A DNA stretch of 64,000 bases from assembly GCA_913061145.1 (NCBI GenBank), contig CAJXUQ010000010.1:50136-114135 (forward strand), written 5' to 3'. This document shows positions 19,269 through 28,787 of the stretch, piece by piece. The first letter of the stretch is position 1. Each line of letters starts with the position of its first letter. Source of the DNA: an uncultured Haliea sp. (GTDB taxonomy: Bacteria > Pseudomonadota > Gammaproteobacteria > Pseudomonadales > Halieaceae). The translations under genes and the position numbers were made by a program. The notes beneath the pieces were generated by a model that was not told where the DNA came from, did no database searches, and worked only from the letters and a program-made list of their open reading frames with translations.

Positions 19269-19283
19269 CCTGCCTGTAGCGCG

Positions 19284-20177
19284 GTGAAGAACACACCAGC
19301 CCCGGTGCTCGATTGCGCCGGGCGCGCGCTTGATCTCTCGCAACCGCTTGTGATGGGCGTGGTCAACACCACGCCCGATTCTTTTTCCGATGGCGGCGCC
19401 CTCTACCGGAGCGGCACGCTGGACCTGGAGCGTGCCTTCGCGCACGCCCGTCGCCTCTGTGCGGAGGGGGCGGCCATTCTCGATATTGGTGGCGAATCCA
19501 CCCGTCCCGGCGCGCTGCCGGTAACGTCTGCTGAAGAAGAGGATAGGGTGCTGCCGCTGGTGGCGCGGATTGCGCGTGAGCTCGACGTCGTGATCTCCGT
19601 CGACACCAGTAACCCGGTGATCATGCGCGAGGCCGCGGCGCTCGGTGCGGGCATGCTCAACGACGTGCGCGCCCTCGGACGCGAAGGTGCCCTGGAAGCC
19701 GCAGCGGCCACCGGCCTGCCGGTCTGCCTGATGCATATGCAGGGCCAGCCCGACAGCATGCAGCGGGCCCCCACCTATATTGATGTGGTGGCCGAGGTGC
19801 GCGGCTTCCTTGCACAGCGGTTGCAGGCCTGTGTGGCGGCCGGGATTCCTCGCAGGCAGATTGTCCTGGACCCGGGTTTTGGCTTTGGCAAGACGGTGGC
19901 GCACAACCTGGAACTGCTTGACCGGCTTGCCGAGGTGGCGCTGGACGGTTTGCCGCTGCTGGTGGGTCTGTCGCGCAAGTCCCTGATCGGCAAGGTATTG
20001 GGGCGCGATACCCCAGCGGGTGACCGCGGCGTCGCGCAGGACCGGCTCGCCGGCAGCCTGGCACTGGCCGTGCTTGCAGTCGAGCGTGGTGCCGCTATAG
20101 TGCGAGCGCATGATGTAGCGGCGACGGTGGACGCGCTGGCCTTGTGTGTGGCAACGAAGCGATGGGGGCGATCTTGA
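19284..20177 (+). CDS. folP: Dihydropteroate synthase
   Basis: Condenses p-aminobenzoate with 6-hydroxymethyl-dihydropterin pyrophosphate in folate synthesis; sulfonamide target. The 297-aa TIM-barrel protein shows the two family signatures: [15 protein letters not shown] (about 23-37) and [24 protein letters not shown] and [11 protein letters not shown] follow in the pterin/pABA-binding C-terminal half. GTG start 19284. The stop overlaps the TTG start of glmM (TTGA), so the two are coupled. Confidence 0.97.
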   Translation: MKNTPAPVLDCAGRALDLSQPLVMGVVNTTPDSFSDGGALYRSGTLDLERAFAHARRLCAEGAAILDIGGESTRPGALPVTSAEEEDRVLPLVARIARELDVVISVDTSNPVIMREAAALGAGMLNDVRALGREGALEAAAATGLPVCLMHMQGQPDSMQRAPTYIDVVAEVRGFLAQRLQACVAAGIPRRQIVLDPGFGFGKTVAHNLELLDRLAEVALDGLPLLVGLSRKSLIGKVLGRDTPAGDRGVAQDRLAGSLALAVLAVERGAAIVRAHDVAATVDALALCVATKRWGRS

Positions 20178-21529
20178 GCAGACAATACTTTGGCACTGAT
20201 GGCATACGGGGCACGGTGGGCGAGGCGCCCATCACGCCGGACTTCATGCTCAAGCTGGGCTGGGCCTGCGGCCGTGTATTCGCCCGCGGTGCCAGCCCCG
20301 GCACCCACAACCGGGTGATTATCGGCAAGGACACCCGGGTCTCCGGCTATATGTTTGAGTCCGCGCTGGAAGCGGGGCTGGTGGCTGCCGGCGTGGACGT
20401 CAAGCTGTTGGGCCCCATGCCCACCCCCGCCGTTGCCCTCATGACCCGCACCCAGAACGCCGTAGCGGGTATCGTCATCAGTGCCTCCCACAACCCCTAC
20501 TACGATAATGGCATCAAGTTTTTTTCTGCCCACGGTGCCAAGCTGCCCGATGAGGTGGAACTGGCCATTGAGGCGGAGCTGGCCTGCGACCTGGTGGTCG
20601 TGCCTTCACGGGATATCGGCAAGGTGGTACGGGTGGCTGATGCCGCCGGCCGTTACATTGAGTACTGCAAGGCCACGGTGCCGGAGAGCTTCAGCCTGCG
20701 CGGCCTGAAGATTGCGGTCGACTGCGCCCACGGCGCCACCTATCACATCGCGCCCAATGTACTCGCCGAGCTCGGGGCCGATGTGGTGAGCATGGGGGAC
20801 CGCCCCGATGGCTACAATATCAATGAGGGCGTTGGCTCCACGGACACGGCACAGCTCTCCGCCCTGGTGCGTGAAAGCGGCGCGGACCTGGGAATCGCCT
20901 ATGACGGTGACGGCGATCGCGTGATGTTCATCGATGCCGATGGCTCCCTGGTGGATGGCGACGAATTGCTCTACGTCATTGCCGTGCACCGTGCCACCCA
21001 GGGCAGGGGCGAGGCTGGCGTCGTCGGCACACTGATGTCCAACCTGGGGCTGGAGCTGGCGCTGCGCGATATCGGCCTGGAGCTGGCGCGAGCCAAGGTG
21101 GGTGACCGCTACGTCAAGGAAATGATGGAAGCCCGCGGCTGGCGCCTGGGAGGGGAGTCGTCCGGGCACATCATCTGTGCCGACCACACCACCACGGGCG
21201 ATGGCATTGTCGCCAGCCTGCAGGTGCTGGTGGCGATGGCCGATTCCGGCCGCAGCCTCGCGGAGCTCCGTGCCGGACTGCGCAAGTGCCCGCAAACCAT
21301 GATCAACGTGCCGGTGAGTGGTCGCTTTGTGCTCAGCGAGTTGCCGACTGTGATGTCGGCGGTGGCGTCGGTCGAGCAGGCGCTGGGCACCCGCGGGCGT
21401 GTGCTGCTGCGCCCCTCCGGTACCGAGCCGCTGGTCCGCGTTATGGTGGAGGGGGAGGATGCAGCCGAGGTCGAAACGCTGTGTCAGTCGCTGGCCAGCG
21501 ATGTAGCGGACGCCCTGCGGGCAGGCTGA
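20174..21529 (+). CDS. glmM: Phosphoglucosamine mutase
   Basis: Interconverts glucosamine-6-phosphate and glucosamine-1-phosphate for peptidoglycan and LPS precursor synthesis. The phosphoserine loop [16 protein letters not shown] (Ser105), the metal loop [12 protein letters not shown], the sugar-binding GESSGHI and the phosphate-binding [12 protein letters not shown] are all present. Start chosen as TTG 20174, overlapping the folP stop, because it gives [13 protein letters not shown], exactly the family N-terminus, with GGGGG 5 nt upstream. ATG 20162 in the same frame is the alternative. Length 451 aa is normal. Confidence 0.97.
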   Translation: MSRQYFGTDGIRGTVGEAPITPDFMLKLGWACGRVFARGASPGTHNRVIIGKDTRVSGYMFESALEAGLVAAGVDVKLLGPMPTPAVALMTRTQNAVAGIVISASHNPYYDNGIKFFSAHGAKLPDEVELAIEAELACDLVVVPSRDIGKVVRVADAAGRYIEYCKATVPESFSLRGLKIAVDCAHGATYHIAPNVLAELGADVVSMGDRPDGYNINEGVGSTDTAQLSALVRESGADLGIAYDGDGDRVMFIDADGSLVDGDELLYVIAVHRATQGRGEAGVVGTLMSNLGLELALRDIGLELARAKVGDRYVKEMMEARGWRLGGESSGHIICADHTTTGDGIVASLQVLVAMADSGRSLAELRAGLRKCPQTMINVPVSGRFVLSELPTVMSAVASVEQALGTRGRVLLRPSGTEPLVRVMVEGEDAAEVETLCQSLASDVADALRAG

Positions 21530-21609
21530 TGCTGCCAGCCGGCGCGCCTTGTATGTCGAGGCCTTCTTGGGTACCATTGCCGACCGTTTTTTGTAGCCGG
21601 GTGTAGCCA

Positions 21610-22356
21610 GTGCGCAAACCGCTTGTGATGGGTAACTGGAAGATGCACGGCACCCGGGCCAGCGTGAAACAGCTGCTGGGCGGTGTGGTTCAAGAGGGTG
21701 ACTATCCCTCTGTGGACGTCGTGGTCTGCCCCGCCTTTGTGCATATCCCGCTCGCGGTCTCCCTGTGTGAAGGGTCCGGTCTGGGTGTTGGCGCACAGGA
21801 CTGCAGCCACATGGCGGCGGGCGCCTACACCGGTGAAGTAGCCGCGGAAATGCTGGTCGACAGCGGGTGTCGCTGGGTGATTCTCGGTCACTCGGAGCGG
21901 CGCCAGTATCACGGCGAATCCGACGATATGGTGGCCGCCAAGGTGGCGGCAGCCCTGGCTGCTGGGCTTGCCCCCGTGGTCTGCGTCGGCGAAACCCGGG
22001 ACGAGCGCGAAGCGGGCGAAGCGCAGTACACCGTAGCGCGTCAATTGCAGGGCGCGCTGCGTGGGCAGTCCAATACGCGCCACCTGGTGGTGGCTTACGA
22101 GCCGGTGTGGGCCATAGGGACGGGTCTTACCGCGACGCCGCAGGAAGCGCAGGCGATGCACGCGTTCATTCGTGAGCAGCTTGCCGACCTCAAGGGTGTC
22201 GATGCAGCGGCGACGCGTATCCTGTACGGGGGAAGCGTCAAGCCGGACAATGCGGCGGAGCTGTTTGCCGAAACGGATATCGACGGTGCGCTGGTGGGCG
22301 GTGCGTCCCTGGACGCGCAGGATTTTCAGGCGATTGTGGCCGCAGCACGGGGCTGA
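21610..22356 (+). CDS. tpiA: Triosephosphate isomerase
   Basis: Interconverts dihydroxyacetone phosphate and glyceraldehyde-3-phosphate. The 248-aa TIM barrel has MGNWKMHG with the catalytic Lys near the N-terminus, ILGHSERRQYHGE with the catalytic His, AYEPVWAIGTG with the catalytic Glu, and YGGSVKPDNAAEL for phosphate binding. GTG start at 21610; in-frame upstream sequence is not conserved. Lies between glmM and secG as in Pseudomonas and other gammaproteobacteria. Confidence 0.98.
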   Translation: MRKPLVMGNWKMHGTRASVKQLLGGVVQEGDYPSVDVVVCPAFVHIPLAVSLCEGSGLGVGAQDCSHMAAGAYTGEVAAEMLVDSGCRWVILGHSERRQYHGESDDMVAAKVAAALAAGLAPVVCVGETRDEREAGEAQYTVARQLQGALRGQSNTRHLVVAYEPVWAIGTGLTATPQEAQAMHAFIREQLADLKGVDAAATRILYGGSVKPDNAAELFAETDIDGALVGGASLDAQDFQAIVAAARG

Positions 22357-22400
22357 CAAGCGCAATACAGACGTGTAGAGCCCGAGCGGGCAAGGGTGTT

Positions 22401-22772
22401 ATGGAACAGATTATTCTCGTTGTGCATTTGCTGATTGCGCTGGCGATCATCGGCCTGATCATGCTGCAGCAGGGCAAGGGTGCCGACGTCGGTGCCTCAT
22501 TCGGTGCCGGTGCCTCACAAACGCTGTTTGGCAGCGCCGGCAGCAGCAACGTGCTGACCAAATCGACGGCCTGGCTGGTGGTGCTGTTCTTCGCCACCAG
22601 CTTCGGCCTTGCCATGCTGGCCAGCAACAAAACGAAGGTTGTTGATGACCTCGACCTGGTGATACCCGCTGCGGAAGAAAGGGTGGTTCCGGTACTGGAT
22701 TCCGACCTGCCGACTGTGGATAATGCCGAGCCGGCAGCCGAGGCTGCCGCAGGCGACGTTCCGGCGCTGTAA
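22401..22772 (+). CDS. secG: Protein translocase subunit SecG
   Basis: Small accessory subunit of the SecYEG inner-membrane channel. The 123-aa protein has two transmembrane helices (about 3-20 and 52-70) linked by the conserved loop LQQGKGADVGASFGAGASQTLFGSAGS. A poorly conserved acidic tail rich in Ala/Glu/Asp follows. ATG start with GGGCAAGGG upstream. Immediately followed by tRNA-Leu(GAG), the secG-leuU linkage known from E. coli. Confidence 0.96.
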   Translation: MEQIILVVHLLIALAIIGLIMLQQGKGADVGASFGAGASQTLFGSAGSSNVLTKSTAWLVVLFFATSFGLAMLASNKTKVVDDLDLVIPAAEERVVPVLDSDLPTVDNAEPAAEAAAGDVPAL

Positions 22773-22791
22773 GCCGGGCGCGTAGCAATTT

Positions 22792-22877
22792 GCCGAAGTG
22801 GTGGAATTGGTAGACACGCCATCTTGAGGGGGTGGTGGGCATAGCTCGTGCGGGTTCAAGTCCCGCCTTCGGCACCA
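22792..22877 (+). tRNA. leuU: tRNA-Leu (GAG)
   Basis: An 86-nt class II tRNA with encoded CCA. The acceptor stem GCCGAAG/CTTCGGC is perfect. The anticodon stem CCATC/GGTGG encloses loop TTGAGGG with anticodon GAG. The long variable arm GGGC-ATA-GCTC and T-arm GCGGG-TTCAAGT-CCCGC complete it. It follows secG as leuU does in E. coli. Its 3' end is partly repeated downstream (separate entry). Confidence 0.97.
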
Positions 22878-22887
22878 TCTATATGCG

Positions 22888-22955
22888 CGAGGCTTCGCTG
22901 ACGCGAAGTGCTCGTGCGGCCCTGGCCGGGCGCGTCAAGTCCCGCCTTCGGCACC
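22888..22955 (+). repeat. Partial duplication of the tRNA-Leu 3' end with hairpin
   Basis: The last 21 nt of tRNA-Leu before the terminal A, from the T-loop through ACC (22856-22876), recur exactly at 22935-22955. A 10-nt piece of the variable arm, GCTCGTGCGG (22844-22853), recurs at 22910-22919. The spacing between the pieces differs by 13 nt, and no 5' half of a tRNA is present, so it is not a second tRNA. Between the copies CGAG-G-CTTCGC (22888-22898) pairs with GCGAAG-TG-CTCG (22903-22914). The layout resembles the rtT repeats of the E. coli tyrT operon, but an integration or recombination scar is equally possible. Confidence 0.8.
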
Positions 22956-23000
22956 CTGTGAGTTATCCCGGGGTGAATGTGTCGCTCCGGCCCTGTACAG

Positions 23001-23025
23001 AGCCCCGTTTTTACGGGGCTTTTTT
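23001..23025 (+). terminator. Intrinsic terminator after secG-tRNA-Leu
   Basis: Stem AGCCCCG (23001-23007) / CGGGGCT (23014-23020) with a TTTTTA loop, followed by five more T residues. It closes the conserved glmM-tpiA-secG-tRNA-Leu unit and marks the left edge of the accessory block. From 22773 to 23174 the only features I see are the tRNA, its 3'-end repeat and this terminator. Confidence 0.88.
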
Positions 23026-23174
23026 GTATCTGCTACCAGCGTCGTCGGTTTGCTCCCACACGGCTTTCCCGGAAGCGCAACCTGCTGGCGGGACTTCAGC
23101 ACCAGCCTGGCAGTGTACAACCCGCATCCCTGGCGCTATGGTCAGAGGCAGGGTTGTCGTGGTTGGGAGAAGCA

Positions 23175-24959
23175 ATGCTCAGGCGTGGACGTGAAGTCAA
23201 GGACAGTGTGTCAGCGCACTTTGGCAGCCGCCTTTCCAGCGGTGAGGGCGTGCTGCAACTGGCGCTGCTGGGCCTGCTGTCCGGTTTGGGTACGGGCGCC
23301 GTTATCCTGTTGTTTCGCAGCGCGATCGAGTGGCCGCTGGAATACTTCCTGCCGGGCGCTGACAGCGAGGCGTTCGAGCAGTTGAGTCGCGCTGCGCGCG
23401 TGTGGCTGCCGCTGGCCGGCGCGCTTGGGATCGGTGCCTTTCTGCACTTCCTGTCGGTAACTGACCGGCGGGTCGGCGTGGCGCATGTCATGCATCGCCT
23501 GAATTACCATCAGGGCTATATGCGTTTGCGGGGTGCGCTGATCCAGTTCCTGCTGGGGGTCGGGACTGTGGTCACCGGTCAGTCTGCGGGGCGTGAAGGG
23601 CCCGCTGTGCACCTCGGCGCGGCCTTTTCCAGCCTGCTGGGGCAGTGGCTGCGTCTCCCCAACAACAGTATTCGTACGCTGGTGGCCTGCGGCGTGGCCG
23701 CCGCCATTGCAGCGTCTTTCGATACGCCCATCGCCGGGGTGATCTTCGCCATGGAAGTGGTGATGATGGAGTACACCATCGGGGTGTTTACACCGGTTAT
23801 CCTCGCCGCGGTGACGGCGGCGGTGCTGACGCGGGCGGTGTACGGTGCAGAGCCGGCCTTCGAGGTGCCGTTGGTCACCCTGCAGTCACTCTGGGAGATT
23901 CCCTGGATCCTGCTGGTCGCGGCCCTGATTGGCGTTGCCGCGGCCCTGTTCATTCAACTGATTGAATCGGCGGGGCGCTTCGACAGTCGACCTATCATGC
24001 TGCGCCTGCTGATGGCTGGCCTGTTCATGGTGCCGTTTGCCTTGCTGGTGCCGGAGGTGATGGGCATCGGTTACGACACGGTGGAGCAGACGATCAATGG
24101 CCAGTTGGCACTTTGGGTGCTGCTGGGCGTGGGTGTGGCGAAGCTGGTCGCGACCAGCGTGACCGTGGGGCTGGGCATGCCCAGCAGTATCATCGGCCCC
24201 ACCCTCGTCACGGGCGCCACGCTGGGCGGTGCACTGGGCCTGGTCGGCGCAGCGTTCATGCCGGAGCAGGCCTCCAGCGTGGGCTTCTATGCCATGCTGG
24301 GCATGGGCGCCATGATGGGGGCTGTGTTGCAGGCCCCGCTGGCGGCGCTGATGGCCTTGCTCGAATTTACCCACAATCCGCACATCATCATGCCGGGCAT
24401 GCTGGTCATTACCGTGGCCAGTCTGGTGACCAGCGAGGTGTTCGGCAAAAAGGCCGTATTCCAGAGCATGCTCAAGGCGCAGGGCCTGGGCTATGACACC
24501 TCTCCTCTGACCCAGGCGCTGCGGCGGGTCGGCGTTGGCGCCATCATGGAGCGCAGCGTGAAAGTCACGCCCCGTCTGCTGGATGCGGAGGGTGCCGCCG
24601 CGGTGCTGTCGGCGGGAACCCGCTGGCTGCTGGTGGAGGGCAGCAGCGGACCGGTGTCCTTGCTGCTCACTGCTGATCTGGCGCGGTATATTGAGCAGGC
24701 TGAAGACCTGGCAGAGGAGGGTGCTGATCCGGTCTCCGCACCGCCGATTGACCTGCTGGCGATCCCGGCCAAACGGTTGGATGTGGCCCCGGTGTCATAT
24801 CAGGCCACGCTGGAAGAGGCGCTGAAGACGCTGCAGCATTCCGGCGCGGAGGTGCTGTATGTGCGCCAGTATCTGTCCTACGGCATTGTGCGCATTGCCG
24901 GTGTTGTCCACCGGGCGGACATCGACAGCTACTACCAGGTGGGCTCGGCGACTATATAA
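23175..24959 (+). CDS. ClC-family chloride channel/antiporter with C-terminal CBS pair
   Basis: The 594-aa product has about ten membrane helices of the ClC fold. GQSAGREGPAVHLGAAF includes the gating glutamate (Glu141), and GMPSSIIGPTLVTGATLGG is the second anion-binding region. A cytoplasmic C-terminal region (about 445-594) shows two CBS-like units (IMERSVKVTPRLLDAEGAA and LEEALKTLQHSGAEVLYV). The GSGIPE motif of E. coli ClcA is absent at its usual place, where GVAHVMHRL stands, as in many bacterial CBS-bearing ClCs. Start chosen as ATG 23175 with GGGAGA upstream; the long upstream extension runs through a terminator and is spurious. Whether channel or exchanger cannot be settled. Confidence 0.92.
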   Translation: MLRRGREVKDSVSAHFGSRLSSGEGVLQLALLGLLSGLGTGAVILLFRSAIEWPLEYFLPGADSEAFEQLSRAARVWLPLAGALGIGAFLHFLSVTDRRVGVAHVMHRLNYHQGYMRLRGALIQFLLGVGTVVTGQSAGREGPAVHLGAAFSSLLGQWLRLPNNSIRTLVACGVAAAIAASFDTPIAGVIFAMEVVMMEYTIGVFTPVILAAVTAAVLTRAVYGAEPAFEVPLVTLQSLWEIPWILLVAALIGVAAALFIQLIESAGRFDSRPIMLRLLMAGLFMVPFALLVPEVMGIGYDTVEQTINGQLALWVLLGVGVAKLVATSVTVGLGMPSSIIGPTLVTGATLGGALGLVGAAFMPEQASSVGFYAMLGMGAMMGAVLQAPLAALMALLEFTHNPHIIMPGMLVITVASLVTSEVFGKKAVFQSMLKAQGLGYDTSPLTQALRRVGVGAIMERSVKVTPRLLDAEGAAAVLSAGTRWLLVEGSSGPVSLLLTADLARYIEQAEDLAEEGADPVSAPPIDLLAIPAKRLDVAPVSYQATLEEALKTLQHSGAEVLYVRQYLSYGIVRIAGVVHRADIDSYYQVGSATI

Positions 24960-25011
24960 CGCATTTGGGGGATGCCGGTGTCGTATGGGGGGCGTAGGGT
25001 GTCGGCGATGC

Positions 25012-25025
25012 GTTGATGTATCAAC
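25012..25025. promoter_or_regulatory. Palindrome in the TonB-receptor leader
   Basis: GTTGAT-GT-ATCAAC lies 28 bp before the ATG of the TonB-dependent receptor. The symmetry and position fit a repressor operator, but the arms are only 6 bp and no partner regulator is identified. Confidence 0.3.
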
Positions 25026-25053
25026 CGATAACTAGAAAAGGGGATTCAAGAGT

Positions 25054-27351
25054 ATGAACAAGGTTGCATCCAAACCTGTCCTGCAACACTTTCCGAAATT
25101 ACTCATTGCCGCGGCAGTGCTCGCAACTACCCAGGCGCAGGCACAGGGGCTCGAAGAGGTCGTCGTCACCGCCCAGAAACGCGAGCAGTCACTGCAGGAC
25201 GCGCCTATCGCAATCACCGCGTTCGGCCAATACGAGCTTGAACAGCGCGGCATCCGTGACCTGGTTGACCTCGCAACGATCGCGCCCAACGTCAAGGTCG
25301 CGCCGCTGCCGTCGAACACGGCCAAGGCAACGGTGGCCATTCGCGGCTCCGTGACGTCCAACCCCGGCATTTACTGGGAGCCTACCGTGGGCATTTATCT
25401 GGACGGGGCCTACGTGGGCAAGTTTTCCGGCAACGTCTTCCGACTCGCAGAAGTGGAGCGTATTGAGATACTGCGCGGCCCCCAGGGCACGCTGTTTGGC
25501 CGCAACACCTCAGGCGGGGCGGTCAACGTGGTCACGCAGAAACCTACCGGAGAACTCGGAGGCCGGTTGCGTGCGGGCGTGGGCAATTTCGGTTACACCG
25601 AATTGGATGGCAGCCTGAACCTGCCTCAGCTTGATCTCGGTGGCGCGGGGAACCTGAAAAGTCGTGTGAGTCTTGCCTGGGATGACCGCGATGGCTTCTA
25701 CGACAATGTGCCAGCCGCACCAGGGACCACGATCACACACCCCTTTACCGGCCAGCCGATACCGGCCAACCCCCCGGGTGCTGAAGATGAGCAGAATGCT
25801 GCCTCCAGTACGGTTGCCCGCCTGGACCTTCTCTGGGACGTCAGCGACCGCTTTTCGGTTAGATATTCGCTGGATGAGGTCGATGTCGAAAATACGCCAG
25901 GCAAACCCCAGTTCACGAGTTTCGATCCGACCAGCCTGACCTTTGGCTTTCCTCTGCCGGGAGACCTTGCCCAGTTTCTAACCAGCGAGACGGATAATCT
26001 CGAGGCGAACAGTATCGACGCCGATGTGTATGAGGAGTTCGATTCCACCAGCAACACCCTGACCCTGGATTATGACCTGGGCAATGCCGGGGTTCTGGGT
26101 GATGCGTCGATCAAGTATGTCTACAACCACCGGGATCTGAGTTTTGCCCAGAGTCTGGATAACGACGGCACGCCATTCTCTCTGTTCCACTCGGCAATCG
26201 AAGAAGAGTACACCCAGCAATCGCATGAAGTGCAGCTCACCGGCTCACATGAGCGGCTGAACTATGTGATGGGGCTGTACTACTTTGAAGAAGACGCGGA
26301 TGTGTACAACCCGCTGCAGCCTTTGAACTCCTTCTTTGGCCCACTGTTGTCACGCAACGCCTATGGTCTCGAGTCAGATCAGTTTGCCGTCTACGGTCAG
26401 GCCGACTGGCGCCCGCCGTTGCTGGATGACCGTCTGACGATTACGGCTGGCATTCGCTGGACAGAGGAGGAAAAGACGGTCTACATCGATCACCCGAACG
26501 ACAATCCGCCCTTTGCCGGTGAAAACACTGATGATTACAGCAATGTGGCGCCCACGTTGATCTTCAGCTACGAGTTCACTGACGAGTTCAACGCTTACGC
26601 CAAGTATGCCAAGGGCTGGAAGGCAGGTGGTTTCAACGGTGAAGCAGGCAGCATTGAAAACTTCAATGTGGGCTTTGATCCAGAGGAGATTGATTCCTAC
26701 GAGATCGGCTTCAAGAGCCGTTGGCTGGACAACACGCTGCAGTTGAACGGCGCAATGTTCTACAACGACGAATCGGATATTCAGCTTTCGGTATTCATAC
26801 CCCGCGATGGCGGTGTGGCATCGGTCATCGAGAACGCCGGTAAATCGGTTAAACAGGGCGTTGAGCTGGAGGTTGTCTACATGCCGACGGCCGATCTGAT
26901 GCTGAGCGCCAACTACGGTTACCTGGACTCCGAGTTCACTGAGTTTCTGGAGTTCGATCCAGTGTTGGGTGAAACTGTCGATGTGTCAGATGAACGCTTT
27001 ACACAATATACACCCGAGCACACGGTCAACCTGAGTGTCGAGTACACCATGCTGCGCAGCGACTACGGCGACCTTATGGGGCGCCTCGATTACAGCTATA
27101 ACAGCGAATATACGCCCTATGTGAAGCCCGAGCAGAAAGCGGTTTCGGATATTGACGGCTACGGCACTCTCAACGGACGCCTTACGCTGATCAATATCCC
27201 GGTCGGCGATAACCAGCTGCAGGTTGCGCTTTGGGGCAAGAACCTGCTGGATGAGGAATACCGTCTGAACACCGTACCCTTCGGCCCGTTCACGGTGAGC
27301 TTCTTCGGCAACCCGCGCACCTACGGTTTGGAGGCACAGTACACCTTCTGA
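25054..27351 (+). CDS. TonB-dependent outer-membrane receptor
   Basis: The 765-aa product has a signal peptide (residues 1 to about 32, ending AQAQG) and a TonB-box-like LEEVVVTAQKREQSLQD. The plug domain (about 45-165) contains IEILRGPQGTLFGRNTSGGAVNVVTQKP. A 22-strand barrel follows, ending in the aromatic C-terminal signature (GLEAQYTF). These features match the CirA/FecA-like receptors abundant in marine Cellvibrionales and sphingomonads, which take up siderophores, sterol-like or aromatic compounds. The substrate is not readable. AAGGGG Shine-Dalgarno upstream. A LuxR-type regulator converges on its 3' end. Confidence 0.94.
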   Translation: MNKVASKPVLQHFPKLLIAAAVLATTQAQAQGLEEVVVTAQKREQSLQDAPIAITAFGQYELEQRGIRDLVDLATIAPNVKVAPLPSNTAKATVAIRGSVTSNPGIYWEPTVGIYLDGAYVGKFSGNVFRLAEVERIEILRGPQGTLFGRNTSGGAVNVVTQKPTGELGGRLRAGVGNFGYTELDGSLNLPQLDLGGAGNLKSRVSLAWDDRDGFYDNVPAAPGTTITHPFTGQPIPANPPGAEDEQNAASSTVARLDLLWDVSDRFSVRYSLDEVDVENTPGKPQFTSFDPTSLTFGFPLPGDLAQFLTSETDNLEANSIDADVYEEFDSTSNTLTLDYDLGNAGVLGDASIKYVYNHRDLSFAQSLDNDGTPFSLFHSAIEEEYTQQSHEVQLTGSHERLNYVMGLYYFEEDADVYNPLQPLNSFFGPLLSRNAYGLESDQFAVYGQADWRPPLLDDRLTITAGIRWTEEEKTVYIDHPNDNPPFAGENTDDYSNVAPTLIFSYEFTDEFNAYAKYAKGWKAGGFNGEAGSIENFNVGFDPEEIDSYEIGFKSRWLDNTLQLNGAMFYNDESDIQLSVFIPRDGGVASVIENAGKSVKQGVELEVVYMPTADLMLSANYGYLDSEFTEFLEFDPVLGETVDVSDERFTQYTPEHTVNLSVEYTMLRSDYGDLMGRLDYSYNSEYTPYVKPEQKAVSDIDGYGTLNGRLTLINIPVGDNQLQVALWGKNLLDEEYRLNTVPFGPFTVSFFGNPRTYGLEAQYTF

Positions 27352-27365
27352 CCTGTTCCGGTTCG

Positions 27366-27389
27366 GCCCGGCGATGGCGCTCGTCGGGC
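27366..27389. terminator. Hairpin between convergent TonB receptor and regulator genes
   Basis: A nine-pair stem (one G-T) formed by GCCCGGCGA (27366-27374) and TCGTCGGGC (27381-27389) occupies the short gap between the convergent genes. It lacks a clear T-run on either side, so termination efficiency is uncertain. Confidence 0.5.
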
Positions 27390-27407
27390 TAAACTGCTGT
27401 TTCGCTG

Positions 27408-28523
27408 CTACTCTCCCCACATCTGCTGCGCGGCACGCAGGACATGGCTGACCAGCTGTGGCTGCCTGTTCGTACCGGTCTTGGAAAAGATGGCCGCCAG
27501 CTGTGCGCGTGTTGTATGGCGCGAACGTCCCAGGCTGTCTGATATCTCGGCAAGGCTTTCGCCCTCGACGAGGCGCTTTGTCAGCACCGCCTCCGCTCGA
27601 GTCAGTCCGAACAGTTCCATCAACAGTTCTTCGTTCACCTCTCGCGTACCCGCAGCATCGCGGAACAACACCAAGACTGTGCGCGAGACGCGTTCATCCA
27701 TACCCGGGCGCGCCGCTGTGCATCGCATCAGCAGATTCCAGCGTCGACCACCGGGCCGCGTTAGCTGCAGGGCCTCGCTGTCCAGAGGGTCGCGGTGGTC
27801 AAAAAGACGCGACAGGGCGTGCTGCAGCGCTGCCTTGCCGGCACCCGTGGCCACCAACCTGTCCTGATGCAGCAACAACCCGTCACGGGTTTCCAGTGCC
27901 CGCTCTGCTAACGGATTGGTCATTAGCACCTGGCCACGCTCGTCGACAACGAGCGAGCCAATAGTCAGCTGACCAATGGTTGCCTCGGAAATACTCAACT
28001 GGTAGTCCTTGCGCGCGAGGCGTGCATACAGGCCAATCGCGGTGCGCAGCCAGGGCATCAGGGCCTCAACCTTGTCTCGGTCGCTGCCCGAGAAATTGGC
28101 TTGACCCTTCAGGCGGGCACAACGCAGGCGGAACACCATCCCGGTTTCCGGTTCTTCCAGGTTGATGCCGATGATGTCTTCGGTGGCGCCATATTCCTGG
28201 ATGTAGGTAAAAAAACGGCTGTATTGTGAGGCCAACTCGTGCTCGCTGAGCATTTCTCGAAGGATATGCACCTGATTTGGGGGTATGTCGAGAATCGGTG
28301 ACTCGCTGAACATCCCGTCCTGCAACACGGTGAGTGCGATGGTATTGCTCTGGGTTGAGATCAGTGTGCCCGGATCCCCTGGTCGGGGTTTGCGCACCAC
28401 CATGGTGGCATGGTGCCCGTCCAGCCAGTCTTCCAGCGCCTTGAGGAAGTCCAGCCAGGGAGGTGAAGCGAGCAGGCTGTCGAATAGTGCCTGGATCAGG
28501 GTTGGCGGAACCGGTTTGGCCAT
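27408..28523 (-). CDS. LuxR-type helix-turn-helix transcriptional regulator
   Basis: The 371-aa product has a C-terminal LuxR/GerE-like helix-turn-helix (about 305-371: ELFGLTRAEAVLTKRLVEGESLAEISDSLGRSRHTTRAQ). A long N-terminal sensory region contains a PAS-like stretch (LTIGSLVVDERGQVLMTNPLAERALE) with no recognised receiver or autoinducer motif. Start chosen as ATG 28523 (MAKPVPPTLIQALFDSLLA), which begins the conserved-looking sequence; the longer frame upstream adds low-quality sequence. Divergent from the MFS transporter and convergent with the TonB receptor, it probably regulates one or both. Confidence 0.85.
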   Translation of the reverse strand: MAKPVPPTLIQALFDSLLASPPWLDFLKALEDWLDGHHATMVVRKPRPGDPGTLISTQSNTIALTVLQDGMFSESPILDIPPNQVHILREMLSEHELASQYSRFFTYIQEYGATEDIIGINLEEPETGMVFRLRCARLKGQANFSGSDRDKVEALMPWLRTAIGLYARLARKDYQLSISEATIGQLTIGSLVVDERGQVLMTNPLAERALETRDGLLLHQDRLVATGAGKAALQHALSRLFDHRDPLDSEALQLTRPGGRRWNLLMRCTAARPGMDERVSRTVLVLFRDAAGTREVNEELLMELFGLTRAEAVLTKRLVEGESLAEISDSLGRSRHTTRAQLAAIFSKTGTNRQPQLVSHVLRAAQQMWGE

Positions 28524-28787
28524 TGATCGAAGTCCCTTGAGTGACGCCAGCTGCGTTGCAGGTTGCCCCTTGCCCGAGAGAGTATTTTTTAGAGCCCCTC
28601 CGTGCGTCGCCATACTATACATGGCCTGGCAACGCGGCCCAATGCAGCACAGCATGCCGTCGCTAAGGGGGCGAACCTGCCCCGACAGTTATCCGCACCC
28701 CGAAGGGACTTCTTCTCGCCGGAGCCAGGGGCGTTTTTCGCCGGATGCGGTTAGACTTCCCGATTAACTCTCAGCCGGAGCGGTCAC

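Noticed and set aside
22878..22960. A second tRNA after tRNA-Leu
   Set aside because: Only a 3' fragment is repeated; no 5' acceptor strand, D-arm or anticodon arm is present.
22977..23174. N-terminal extension of the ClC protein
   Set aside because: It would begin before and run through the secG/tRNA-Leu terminator; ATG 23175 has a Shine-Dalgarno and begins the plausible protein.
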